Of a stretch of DNA of 52,478 nt, positions 40,187 through 47,512 are shown piece after piece. Origin of the DNA: Candidatus Saccharimonadota bacterium (GTDB lineage: Bacteria; Patescibacteriota; Saccharimonadia; Saccharimonadales; Saccharimonadaceae); NCBI GenBank assembly GCA_016290315.1, contig JAEETK010000005.1:1-52478 (forward strand). Direction: 5' to 3'. Made by a program: the position numbers and the translations under genes. The notes beneath the pieces are model-generated. The model saw only the letters and a list, made by a program, of their open reading frames with translations. It searched no databases and was not told the origin of the DNA. Positions within the stretch are counted from its first letter, which is position 1. The number at the start of each line of letters is the position of its first letter.

Positions 40187-40963
40187 CTACTTGGCTTCCG
40201 TTTTATCGGTCACCACTTTACCTTGTACGAATAGCCCATAAGTACCAGTAAGCTCGATCGGCTCATCTAATTCTTGGAACTCAAGCAAGCCAGTTTCTTT
40301 TGCTAGTGCCCCCTCCGCGTGCGATAAAGTTATATGTAATGGTACTTCGTAATTATCGCAGGCCTGCTGGACTGCCGGGTCGTCTGCTTCGACGCGCACA
40401 AGTAATCCCTCTACTCGTCCATTATTGCCATAACCAATAGCGGTTATTTTTGCGCCACTACCAAGCTGATCTAACTTTAAATTTTCAACTCCTGGACGAT
40501 AACCGATTGTGACGTGGGGATGTTCAATTTGGTGCTCTAGGGTTGCCGGAGCTTGAGAATATAAGGATTCCGAATCCAAAAAGAGTCCGCAGTACTCAGT
40601 CTTTGCACCTAAAAGTTCAATTTGGCGTTCTTCTTCGCTCATGTTAGCAAATGCTTCCGTCTTTTCTAAATCTATAAGCGACTCATTATAAACTAGAGCA
40701 TGCGAATTCCAATAATCTTCGCACTCCTGGCGCTCGGCTTCATTTATATTGCCTGGATCCCAAGGTTCGCGCGGAGCGGCTTCGCCAATAAAAGCCGTGA
40801 TTAGTACATAAGCATTTCCATCCTCGGCCAAGCTCTCGTCTTTTAGTAGAATCACCATCATAGAATTACACGGTTGCGGCTCGCGATTCTTTACCATTGG
40901 AGTAGGGCCGCTACGCCCCTTACGGAATACCATTACAACATCGTCATCCGGCCGTAACTCCAC
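40187..40963 (-). CDS. Putative 2H phosphoesterase-like protein, probably 5'-truncated
   Basis: Two HxT motifs, His150-Val-Thr152 (HPHVTIGY) and His210-Ile-Thr212 (LHITLSHA), are about 60 residues apart, as in 2H phosphoesterases (LigT/CPDase type), which act on cyclic or 2'-phosphate RNA ends. The N-terminal domain (about 33-100, ITAFIGEAAPREPWD and YWNSHALVYN) is conserved-looking but unassigned. The only in-frame start is GTG 40963, with no Shine-Dalgarno or -10. In-frame, protein-like codons continue upstream for 31 codons (including ERFIRKQIDFEHAIG) to a stop near 41057, where the GC-rich cassette F begins. The gene has therefore probably lost its true 5' end. Confidence 0.6.
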   Translation of the reverse strand: MELRPDDDVVMVFRKGRSGPTPMVKNREPQPCNSMMVILLKDESLAEDGNAYVLITAFIGEAAPREPWDPGNINEAERQECEDYWNSHALVYNESLIDLEKTEAFANMSEEERQIELLGAKTEYCGLFLDSESLYSQAPATLEHQIEHPHVTIGYRPGVENLKLDQLGSGAKITAIGYGNNGRVEGLLVRVEADDPAVQQACDNYEVPLHITLSHAEGALAKETGLLEFQELDEPIELTGTYGLFVQGKVVTDKTEAK

Positions 40964-41034
40964 GCAGTTAGATTTACCAATTGCATGTTCAAAATCTATT
41001 TGCTTTCGAATGAAGCGTTCGCCCTGAGTATCGA

Positions 41035-41063
41035 TTGTATGGAGCGCCGCGGGAAACTATTCT
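41035..41063 (+). promoter_or_regulatory. Putative promoter of cassette F
   Basis: TTGTAT (41035-41040), 17-nt GC-rich spacer, TATTCT (41058-41063). Weaker than the other cassette promoters. Confidence 0.4.
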
Positions 41064-41082
41064 GAAGCTCAAGGAGGTACAT

Positions 41083-41487
41083 ATGAAAAGAAAATTCGAA
41101 GGAATTGAAATCATTCGCGAAGACCGGATGCACGTCTACGGGCGTTACAAGTCCGGTGGCGCCGACCACGAAGCCGGCGACCTCGTCATGCTGCCGAAGA
41201 ACGTGCTCGCTCAGGCCCTCGACTGGATCGAAGACATGGTCGTGATTCGTAGCGGAGTCTTCTACGGATCAATTACGGCAATCTGCCTGATCGGCGTGAT
41301 TGTCTTCGGGAAACTGCTCTACGAGCTGGACCCCCGGACATGGGGCGTGAGCGGCGACGTCATCTTTATCGCCATAGTCACCGTAGTGTTCGTAGCCCTG
41401 GCCGCCCTGTTTGCATACTGGTGGATCAGCGAATCGATCATCCCGTGGGTGCAGCGGAAAGCCTACACGGCTAAAAACAGAGCATAA
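41083..41487 (+). CDS. Orphan cassette F: two-helix membrane protein, 134 aa, GC-rich
   Basis: An N-terminal soluble part (about 1-60, basic/acidic) leads to two membrane helices (about 65-85 and 95-122) and a basic end. Not recognised. ATG 41083 has the near-ideal AAGGAGGT 4-5 nt before it, so the longer frame from 41035 is rejected. The codon usage (GCC, GTC, CTG, GGC, CGG) is visibly richer in GC than flanking genes, pointing to acquisition. The adjacent 2H-type gene appears cut at this cassette's edge. Confidence 0.6.
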   Translation: MKRKFEGIEIIREDRMHVYGRYKSGGADHEAGDLVMLPKNVLAQALDWIEDMVVIRSGVFYGSITAICLIGVIVFGKLLYELDPRTWGVSGDVIFIAIVTVVFVALAALFAYWWISESIIPWVQRKAYTAKNRA

Positions 41488-41532
41488 ACGCTTGCTCCTG
41501 ACGGAGCGTCTTCAATAACATGACTCAACCAC

Positions 41533-41585
41533 CCCCGGAAGAAGGGTTAGCTAACTGCAATACCCGCCCCTTCCGGGGCTTTTTT
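41533..41585 (+). terminator. Large terminator of cassette F
   Basis: Outer 9-bp stem CCCCGGAAG / CTTCCGGGG, inner GGGT/ACCC, then CTTTTTT. A smaller hairpin GCTCC-TGAC-GGAGC lies just after the stop codon. Confidence 0.88.
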
Positions 41586-41596
41586 CATGCAAAAAA

Positions 41597-42319
41597 TTAA
41601 TTACTAAAAATAGCATTGACTACTGGCGGCTCGGGCGCTTTTGGCGGCGCAGTAGGTGTAACTGGCGTTAGTGGGATAAAATTAGGATCATTCAAGAAAG
41701 GGTTTTCTTGGGGGCTTGCCGTTGATGGAGTCATCTGAATTGTTTCCGTATGGTCGTCAACCTCGCCGCTCGCTTCTTGATTGGTTACTAATGGCTGAGA
41801 TACGGGCGCAGCCTGAGGTGTAGGGTTATTTATCGGTCCTGCCGGAGCGATAGGTTCCGAGGGGGCGATAGGCTCGACGGACTCATTCCCTGTTGCTATG
41901 CCGCCCCCATCGGGCGAATACATGAGTGGCGGAAGGTCACCTTCTGGAGGCTGCTCGATAACTGCATCGGCAGGAATGGACAACTCAATCGCATCAGCAA
42001 TTAAAGTAATTGTGCCTTGGCCACTTTCTATATTAACGCTACCGCCATCATCAATCTGGACGTTCTTAATCCAAAAGCCAAGCGGCATATCAATAGTCAT
42101 GCTAACATTGGAAATGCGCGAGAAGGCAAAATACCAAATTCTACCGCTATTTTCGCGCGGCCAATCTTCACCATCAATCACCTCCTCAATCGAAAATGCC
42201 AAACCAGAGCTATCGAATTGCAAATTCCCCAATGCGAAGCCGCTAAATCCCCCCACTGTCTCCACGTACTGCCTGATTTCTTCTATATCGGTTATGATTT
42301 GGTATCCATCCTGCTCCAT
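41597..42319 (-). CDS. Protein with beta-rich head and Pro-rich tail, 240 aa
   Basis: Not recognised. Residues 1-130 look like a compact beta domain (WYFAFSRISNVSMTID; GTITLIADAIELSIPAD). From about 130 to the end the protein is Pro, Ala, Thr and Ser rich (PIAPSEPIAPAGPINNP), a disordered tail. There is no N-terminal signal, so it is probably cytoplasmic. AAGGGA precedes ATG by 7 nt. It is monocistronic. Confidence 0.6.
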   Translation of the reverse strand: MEQDGYQIITDIEEIRQYVETVGGFSGFALGNLQFDSSGLAFSIEEVIDGEDWPRENSGRIWYFAFSRISNVSMTIDMPLGFWIKNVQIDDGGSVNIESGQGTITLIADAIELSIPADAVIEQPPEGDLPPLMYSPDGGGIATGNESVEPIAPSEPIAPAGPINNPTPQAAPVSQPLVTNQEASGEVDDHTETIQMTPSTASPQENPFLNDPNFIPLTPVTPTAPPKAPEPPVVNAIFSN

Positions 42320-42356
42320 AATATTCCCTTACTAATAATATTTTAACATAAGCATT

Positions 42357-43238
42357 TTAGAAACTTCGCGAAGAGCCACCGCCACCTGAGCGACCGCCGC
42401 CACCAGAGTGTCCGCCACCGCCCGAGCGACCAGAATGAGAATGTCCACCACCAGAGCCGCCACCTGCAATTAAGCTAAACCCGAAAAACGCCGCAACAAA
42501 ATTGATGAAAGAAAACATCAGTGGGAGCTCATACCATCCTTGTACGTAGTTCGTTAGCCCGTCGATAATTAAGGGTATAGTAAACAGTTCAAGGATAATA
42601 AACAAAGTTGTTTTATGCTTTAGGCTACCATTACTAAATAACGAACCAATTGAGCTAGTGATGGCGCACAATATTACGCCAATTAGACAAAGGCTAACAC
42701 TATTGTCCTTTTTAGCTACGCGCGTTGGCGCGACGTCGCTATCGTAATCGTATTCCTCAGCAACCACCTGAAAGAGGGCCTGATAGCCATTTCGAACACC
42801 CTCATCGAAGTTGTCCTTGCGAAAGTATGGAATTATATATTCGTCCTGAATCCGTCCGGTTTTGCCGTCTGGTAAAGCGCCTTCAAGCCCATATCCAACC
42901 TCGATACGCGATTGCCTATCTTCGAGCGAAAAGAGAAATAAGAGACCGTTATTCTTCTCTTTGTCGCCGACGCCATAAGTACGGAACAGTTCTGTAGAGT
43001 ATTCCTCAATGCTTCTTCCTTCAAGGCTTTTTACTGCTACGACTACAATTTGCGCCCCCGTAGCCTCATCTAACTTGAGGCTATTATTGTAGATGTAGCT
43101 TTCCGTCTCATCGCTAAGAACACCAGCAACGTCATTAACGTAGAATCGCTCCGACTGTGGAACAATAGCTAAGACATTTGGCGCAAAGATACACGCTGAC
43201 GCAAACGCAATTAGCAATATTTGGCAAAAACGTTTCAT
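42357..43238 (-). CDS. TPM-domain secreted/membrane protein with Gly-rich tail
   Basis: An N-terminal signal peptide (about 1-24, ending VLA) precedes a TPM (YgcG-type) domain with FYVNDVAGVLSDE near 32, IVVVAVKSLEG and LLFLFSLEDRQSRIEVGYGLEG near 102-123. Two or more membrane helices lie at about 180-200 and 212-262, and the last 35 residues are a Gly/Ser/His repeat (GGGHSGGGGRSGGGG). TPM proteins often sit beside LemA, as here: its ATG overlaps the lemA stop by 1 nt. The function is thought to be envelope-related. The Gly-rich tail is typical. Confidence 0.9.
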   Translation of the reverse strand: MKRFCQILLIAFASACIFAPNVLAIVPQSERFYVNDVAGVLSDETESYIYNNSLKLDEATGAQIVVVAVKSLEGRSIEEYSTELFRTYGVGDKEKNNGLLFLFSLEDRQSRIEVGYGLEGALPDGKTGRIQDEYIIPYFRKDNFDEGVRNGYQALFQVVAEEYDYDSDVAPTRVAKKDNSVSLCLIGVILCAITSSIGSLFSNGSLKHKTTLFIILELFTIPLIIDGLTNYVQGWYELPLMFSFINFVAAFFGFSLIAGGGSGGGHSHSGRSGGGGHSGGGGRSGGGGSSRSF

Positions 43239-43834
43239 TACTTGGAGTTGGCATTATCGAAATTAACACTCGGAACTTCTTCTTTCGATTTGTCGGTAAC
43301 TTCAAAGAATTCTTTCTTTTGTTTCCCCATCATTCCCGCAACGATTGAGGTAGGAATTGATTCGATTTTTGTATTGTAGTCCTTTACGGCCTCGTTGTAA
43401 TCTTTACGCGACGTAGCGATACGGTTCTCGGTCCCGGCGAGTTCATCTTGAAGATTGATAAAATTCTCACTACTCTTAAGGTCTGGATAATTTTCAACAA
43501 TGACATTTAAATTATTTAGAGCGGTATTTAGTTTATCGTTAGCAGCGCTAAGCTCCTTAATAGTGCTGGCGCCAGAAATATCCTTACGCGCCTCGGTAAT
43601 TTCATTGATAATCTTTTCTTCATGACTCATATACCCCTTAACGGTATCCACGAGATTAGGAATCAAATCTGCTCGACGTTGAAGCTGAGTTTTAATGTCT
43701 GAAGCTTTTTGGTCCACCTCATTCTCCAATGCAACAATAGAGTTGTGCGCGCTAAAGTAAAAACCAAAAATTACAATTGCTATAGCAGCAATGATCCCAA
43801 TGATGCCGATTGCAGCCATACCTTTTTTCTTCAT
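43238..43834 (-). CDS. lemA: LemA-family membrane protein
   Basis: One N-terminal membrane helix (about 8-28), followed by a helical bundle with the LemA signature: N-E-V-D-Q-K-A-S-D-I-K-T-Q-L-Q-R-R-A-D-L-I-P-N-L-V near 37-61. This region starts the family's conserved VKxQYQRRxDLIPNLV-like motif. At 198 aa it is normal. Extended -10 TGT TATAAT lies about 26 nt upstream and AGGAG sits 9 nt before ATG. It is first in a two-gene operon with the TPM protein. Confidence 0.92.
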   Translation of the reverse strand: MKKKGMAAIGIIGIIAAIAIVIFGFYFSAHNSIVALENEVDQKASDIKTQLQRRADLIPNLVDTVKGYMSHEEKIINEITEARKDISGASTIKELSAANDKLNTALNNLNVIVENYPDLKSSENFINLQDELAGTENRIATSRKDYNEAVKDYNTKIESIPTSIVAGMMGKQKKEFFEVTDKSKEEVPSVNFDNANSK

Positions 43835-43944
43835 TTAAGAGTCTCCTATTTTTTATGCCTATATTATAACATTCAGCACAATATCCCGCCCCTATTAAGG
43901 AGCTCCCGAACGCATTTTTTTATTTTTTGTTATAAAATGATTGT

Positions 43945-44649
43945 ATGAAGAAAGCTGTAATACGAAGATATCATGTAGCTATTGCAATCGTAATTGCATT
44001 GTTCGCCGGTATCGTAATTGGAAATTTAAACATTACTCATTTTAGCGAAAAGCTCCCCACCTTGCCGTTGCCAGAAGTAACTGATGGTCAACGCGGTGAG
44101 CTCGGCATCGATAAGAATATTAACGAGTCCACGATAGATAAATATCTTGGACGCGCGGACAGCATCTATATAGACGTGCGCATGCTCGACGACCCTGCTA
44201 ACTATGAAGCTATCGATGGAGATAGTAAACTTTCCGGGCTCGTGAAAGGTTTTGAGGTAGTGCCGTACCCTTATCTGGCCAACGTCGTTGGATTGCCGAA
44301 AGAAGTCGGCGAAACATATACAGGTAAGACCCTCTTTACGCAAAATGATAAAGGCGAATATCATGCAAATTACAAAGAGTCGATGACAATTCTTGAAGAC
44401 CTTTTCCCGAAGGATAAAAATATTTTTCTGATGTGTGGTGGTGGCGGCTACTCTGGTATGACTAAAAGCATGCTCGTCAAATTAGGCTGGGACACCAACA
44501 AGATATACGTCGTGGGCGGTTATTGGTTCTACGAGGGGCAAAATGACTTTAAAATTAAGAACGGCGACGGCAAAGATGCTACATATGCCTTCTGGAAAGT
44601 CCCCTATCACAATATCGATTTCTCAAAATTGACAGAAAACAAAAAATGA
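43945..44649 (+). CDS. Membrane-anchored rhodanese-like protein
   Basis: An N-terminal membrane helix (about 10-30) leads to an external rhodanese-type domain. It has IYIDVRMLDDPANYE near 72-86 (the D-x-R element) and the active loop MCGGGGYSG near 172, with Cys173 as the catalytic candidate. Rhodaneses move sulfane sulphur or sense redox state. TAAAAT ends 6 nt before ATG (leaderless). Its stop region overlaps the next gene by 4 nt, coupling it to a thioredoxin-like membrane protein. Confidence 0.78.
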   Translation: MKKAVIRRYHVAIAIVIALFAGIVIGNLNITHFSEKLPTLPLPEVTDGQRGELGIDKNINESTIDKYLGRADSIYIDVRMLDDPANYEAIDGDSKLSGLVKGFEVVPYPYLANVVGLPKEVGETYTGKTLFTQNDKGEYHANYKESMTILEDLFPKDKNIFLMCGGGGYSGMTKSMLVKLGWDTNKIYVVGGYWFYEGQNDFKIKNGDGKDATYAFWKVPYHNIDFSKLTENKK

Positions 44650-45146
44650 CCAAACAAAAAAAGCCAATTAGCCCAAAACCAAACAAAGTTGCCCTGATTT
44701 TAATCACGGCGCTTTGTCTTGCGATGTTCTTTGGCGGATATTTTATCCTTCGAGCCATGACTCCAAAAAAGTTTAGACTCACAGAAGAGCTATATGGGAC
44801 AAGTGAAGTAATAGATATCGACAAAAATGACTATGAAAAATTGCTAGAAGATAAAAAATCATTCGTGGTGATGGTTGATAAGCCCGATTGCTACACGACG
44901 GCCAATATGCGCGAGTATATGGCAAACTTCCCAGAAGATATGCAGTTTAAATATTATCGAATTATGTGGTCGCAAGCCAGAGAGTCCAGCTTGCACGAGA
45001 AAGTAAAATACGTGCCGTCAGTCGCAATCATACAAAATGGCGCCGTAGTGGACTTTTTGGATGCGAATTCGGATGAAGATGCGTCGAAATTCAATAACGC
45101 CGAAACGCTACAGAGCTGGCTAAAAGACTATATAATTTTTAATTAA
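44646..45146 (+). CDS. Membrane-anchored thioredoxin-like protein lacking CxxC
   Basis: One membrane helix (about 18-38), then a thioredoxin-like fold: strand SFVVMVDKPDCYTTANM near 73-89, where the expected CxxC is C-Y-T-T, and the cis-proline loop YVPSVAII near 121-128. Only one active-site Cys remains, so it may be a one-cysteine partner or a binding protein rather than an oxidoreductase. It is coupled to the rhodanese-like gene. Together they may handle an external thiol or persulphide, but this is inferred from context. Confidence 0.65.
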   Translation: MTKQKKPISPKPNKVALILITALCLAMFFGGYFILRAMTPKKFRLTEELYGTSEVIDIDKNDYEKLLEDKKSFVVMVDKPDCYTTANMREYMANFPEDMQFKYYRIMWSQARESSLHEKVKYVPSVAIIQNGAVVDFLDANSDEDASKFNNAETLQSWLKDYIIFN

Positions 45147-45153
45147 GAGCATG

Positions 45154-45179
45154 AAAACCCCTCTAGTTTCCTAGAGGGG
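45154..45179 (-). terminator. Terminator of orphan cassette G
   Basis: Minus-strand stem CCCCTCTAG / CTAGAGGGG with loop GAAA, then TTTTC. Confidence 0.85.
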
Positions 45180-45217
45180 GTGAGAGTTAACCGGTTGCAG
45201 TAGAAAATCAGTAGAAA

Positions 45218-45787
45218 TCAGTACAGATCCGTCAGGTCCATTTCGGTGGCCAGATCCATGTCGTCCGCTTCGTATCCTTCTTCGGGTGCTTCGACGACCG
45301 CTTCGTTTCCGTAGTGATCACTCAGCCATTCCGAGATTCTGGCGCCCGCGTCTCCGTTGAGGAAACGTGACGTCATAACGATAGCAAAGCGTTCGTTGTC
45401 GCGCACAATGGCGATTCTGGCCGTGTCGCTTGCCAGCTGATAGTATAACGGGATAGTGTATCCCGATTTCACCATCGGGCGGTGCTCGTCAGACATCCCC
45501 CTGACCGTGTCGCAGAGATAATCGACAAGTCTGTAGAACTCGTTGTCATCCTTCGGCTTACGAAGTGCCTCATGATCTTTCTGGCTGAAATTTTCAATTT
45601 TTTCAGCGCAGCTCGGTTTTCTTCCGAGCAGAGAATCGTTGAGCTGCCTCAGCCTGCTGACAATGGCCTTCACCTCAATCCAGGCTTCAACCAGTGTTGC
45701 AAATGTCTGACAAGATCTGAACCTGTTGATGTAAATTACGTTCTGGATCTCATCAATTGTACCGATAGCGCTAGTATTATTTTCCAT
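45218..45787 (-). CDS. Orphan cassette G: acidic-tailed soluble protein, 189 aa
   Basis: Not recognised. Mixed alpha/beta with several aromatic residues, a central basic-acidic patch and an acidic tail of Asp/Glu (EADDMDLATEMDLTDLY). There is no signal peptide. ATG 45787 is selected from a longer frame because AAGGAGGGG lies 4 nt upstream. Codons are GC-rich compared with the neighbours. It has the strongest promoter and longest structured leader of all cassettes. Confidence 0.65.
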   Translation of the reverse strand: MENNTSAIGTIDEIQNVIYINRFRSCQTFATLVEAWIEVKAIVSRLRQLNDSLLGRKPSCAEKIENFSQKDHEALRKPKDDNEFYRLVDYLCDTVRGMSDEHRPMVKSGYTIPLYYQLASDTARIAIVRDNERFAIVMTSRFLNGDAGARISEWLSDHYGNEAVVEAPEEGYEADDMDLATEMDLTDLY

Positions 45788-45810
45788 AGTCCCCTCCTTA
45801 TGGGTGCTGG

Positions 45811-45863
45811 TTTTTATTCCTCTTTTCGCCCACCGGTTCGATGAACAAGAAGAGGAATAAAAA
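45811..45863 (-). promoter_or_regulatory. Long inverted repeat in the cassette G leader
   Basis: Perfect 14-nt arms TTTTTATTCCTCTT (45811-45824) and AAGAGGAATAAAAA (45850-45863) flank a 25-nt loop, ending about 23 nt before the start codon. It may be a cis-regulatory RNA structure; a transcribed terminator is also possible, since T-runs flank it. Confidence 0.6.
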
Positions 45864-45911
45864 TCCAAAAACAAATACTATCTTTCTACTGTAGAACGGT
45901 TTAAAAGTGCG

Positions 45912-45966
45912 GTATGATTAATAAATCATACTAGTTCATTATAGCATATATGTCCGATATTGTCAA
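45912..45966 (-). promoter_or_regulatory. Consensus promoter and 5'-terminal stem-loop of cassette G
   Basis: On the minus strand: TTGACA (45961-45966), exactly 17 nt, extended -10 TGC TATAAT (45938-45943). The predicted start at about 45931 coincides with the first base of a perfect 8-bp stem GTATGATT-TATT-AATCATAC (45912-45931). Confidence 0.8.
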
Positions 45967-45994
45967 TACATATATACTAATATCGCATTATTGT

Positions 45995-46699
45995 CTATTG
46001 AATACTCTGTTCGACCAGTGTATAAGCGTCGTTGTTAGCATTTGTGATTGCGATGGATTGCCAATTATTTTGAGCCTTCATTTTGACAAATATCTCATCA
46101 CCAATTTTTACTTCGCGATGGAATATAATCCGAACCGCGCGAGCATCAAATTGACTTACTTCTTTTATTAGGTCCAAATAGGTCGAGTTGTGCATGTGAC
46201 CATTTAAATCCATATCCGCTTGGCGAATGATTACCTGGTGCGAAATGTCGTACTTCTCCAACACGGAAAGGCGTTTTCGCGACTGGCTCGACAGTGCAGC
46301 GCGGGCGCTAGTAGCGTATTTCGATAAACGCTCCGCGCCAAGACGGATGATTGTTTTGTTTTTCAAGCCTACAATCATCCATTTCGAACTGGCGGCAGCG
46401 ATTTTTTGACCACGACAAAACATCTCAAAATCACGCCAAACGTAACGAGAATTTGCTTCGCGAGGCCATGTGCGGACCGTAACCTCTTCGCGATATTGCG
46501 GGCGAGAGTATACTTCCAAATTCCATTCCACTATCACCCAGCTTAATCCCTGGGCATTAAGCGACCGAATATCGTCCCCCGTTCTAGCAGAATCCTCATC
46601 GGAAGTATTCTCCATCAACTCCAAAATGGCCTTATTTGTCAGCGCGTATGTAGCATCTACGTCCTCAAGGCGCAAGATAAAATTCCGTCGGTACGGCAT
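45995..46699 (-). CDS. Acyl-ACP thioesterase-like protein
   Basis: A double hot-dog protein of the FatA-type thioesterase family. It shows the N-terminal RRNFILRLEDVDATYALTN stretch in shorter form, a WVIVEWNLEVYSRPQYREEVTVRTWPR-like core (here SWVIVEWNLEV), and the second domain's ADMDLNGHMHNSTYLDLI near 163-180 with Asp, Asn and His as catalytic candidates. The 234-aa size is typical of bacterial members. Its start abuts the upstream stop. An enzyme of this kind is odd in a genome with no fatty-acid synthesis genes in view; it may act on host-derived acyl-CoA or acyl-ACP. Confidence 0.85.
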   Translation of the reverse strand: MPYRRNFILRLEDVDATYALTNKAILELMENTSDEDSARTGDDIRSLNAQGLSWVIVEWNLEVYSRPQYREEVTVRTWPREANSRYVWRDFEMFCRGQKIAAASSKWMIVGLKNKTIIRLGAERLSKYATSARAALSSQSRKRLSVLEKYDISHQVIIRQADMDLNGHMHNSTYLDLIKEVSQFDARAVRIIFHREVKIGDEIFVKMKAQNNWQSIAITNANNDAYTLVEQSIQ

Positions 46700-47425
46700 T
46701 TATCCCTTTCGGACAGGGGACACATCCTCTTCCGTGTTAGGTTCCGATTCGTCGAACTGTGGATTAATCTGGGGCGCATTATACCCGTCAAGATTGTCGT
46801 CAATTTTATAGACGCGAGAGCCGCAAGTTTTCACCTCTTCAACATTCGAAATACCTTGGAATCCGCCACTAATAGTGATTTCTACGCATCCTCCAATGTC
46901 TTTTTCAACATTACTTAGGCGTAAAACCAATGGCGAGCTAAGATCCTCATTAGCACTATCCGCAAAGCCAGCCTCAATACCTACACTTCTGCCAGCCTTA
47001 CAGTAGCTAGCGGGATCGTACCAAATGAAAGGTTCCCCATTATAGTTTGCGTAGCCAGTAATGGCGTTTTTAAGTGCTAGACAGTCGCCTTGCACAATAG
47101 TGGAGACAGAATCGCCATTATTTACAGTGCTCCAGATTCGCGCAATTCGGCGTTGCTCGTCTTGATTTAGTCCATAATCTTGACCGCCAGCTTCGAGTGA
47201 ATAACCAAACGGAAAATCATCTATAAACTCGTCTTTTATAAATTTAACAAAGAAAAGCATCCCAACAAAAGGCGCAATAAACATAATAATAATTATCACG
47301 ACTACAATTATGACGGCTGAATTATTTGAAGATCGCCCACTTGCGTAGCCGTTATTGTTGGGTATGTGATTTGCAGAATTATTTTCACCTGGCCGAATCG
47401 GTTCAGCCATAAAACCATTACTCAT
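46700..47425 (-). CDS. Membrane-anchored external protein with Cys-rich domain, 241 aa
   Basis: A polar N-terminus rich in Asn, Gly and Ser leads to one very hydrophobic helix (about 37-63), then an external domain of about 130 residues with four Cys (about 112, 141, 178 and 198) that may form two disulphides, and an acidic tail. Not assigned to a family; the layout resembles the 15.5-16.7 kb paralogue pair. AAGGAG lies 8 nt before ATG. It is co-transcribed with the thioesterase-like gene, whose start directly follows its stop. Confidence 0.65.
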   Translation of the reverse strand: MSNGFMAEPIRPGENNSANHIPNNNGYASGRSSNNSAVIIVVVIIIIMFIAPFVGMLFFVKFIKDEFIDDFPFGYSLEAGGQDYGLNQDEQRRIARIWSTVNNGDSVSTIVQGDCLALKNAITGYANYNGEPFIWYDPASYCKAGRSVGIEAGFADSANEDLSSPLVLRLSNVEKDIGGCVEITISGGFQGISNVEEVKTCGSRVYKIDDNLDGYNAPQINPQFDESEPNTEEDVSPVRKG

Positions 47426-47453
47426 CGATGACTCCTTCTTATTTGTATTCTAA

Positions 47454-47488
47454 CAAAAAAGCAGAGCGTTTTGTAGCGCCCTGCTTTA
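47454..47488 (-). terminator. Terminator of the Hsp20 gene
   Basis: Minus-strand stem GCAGGGCGC / GCGCTCTGC-like arms (imperfect) followed by T6. Confidence 0.75.
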
Positions 47489-47512
47489 CTTTGAACGATG
47501 GGTATTTTCGTT

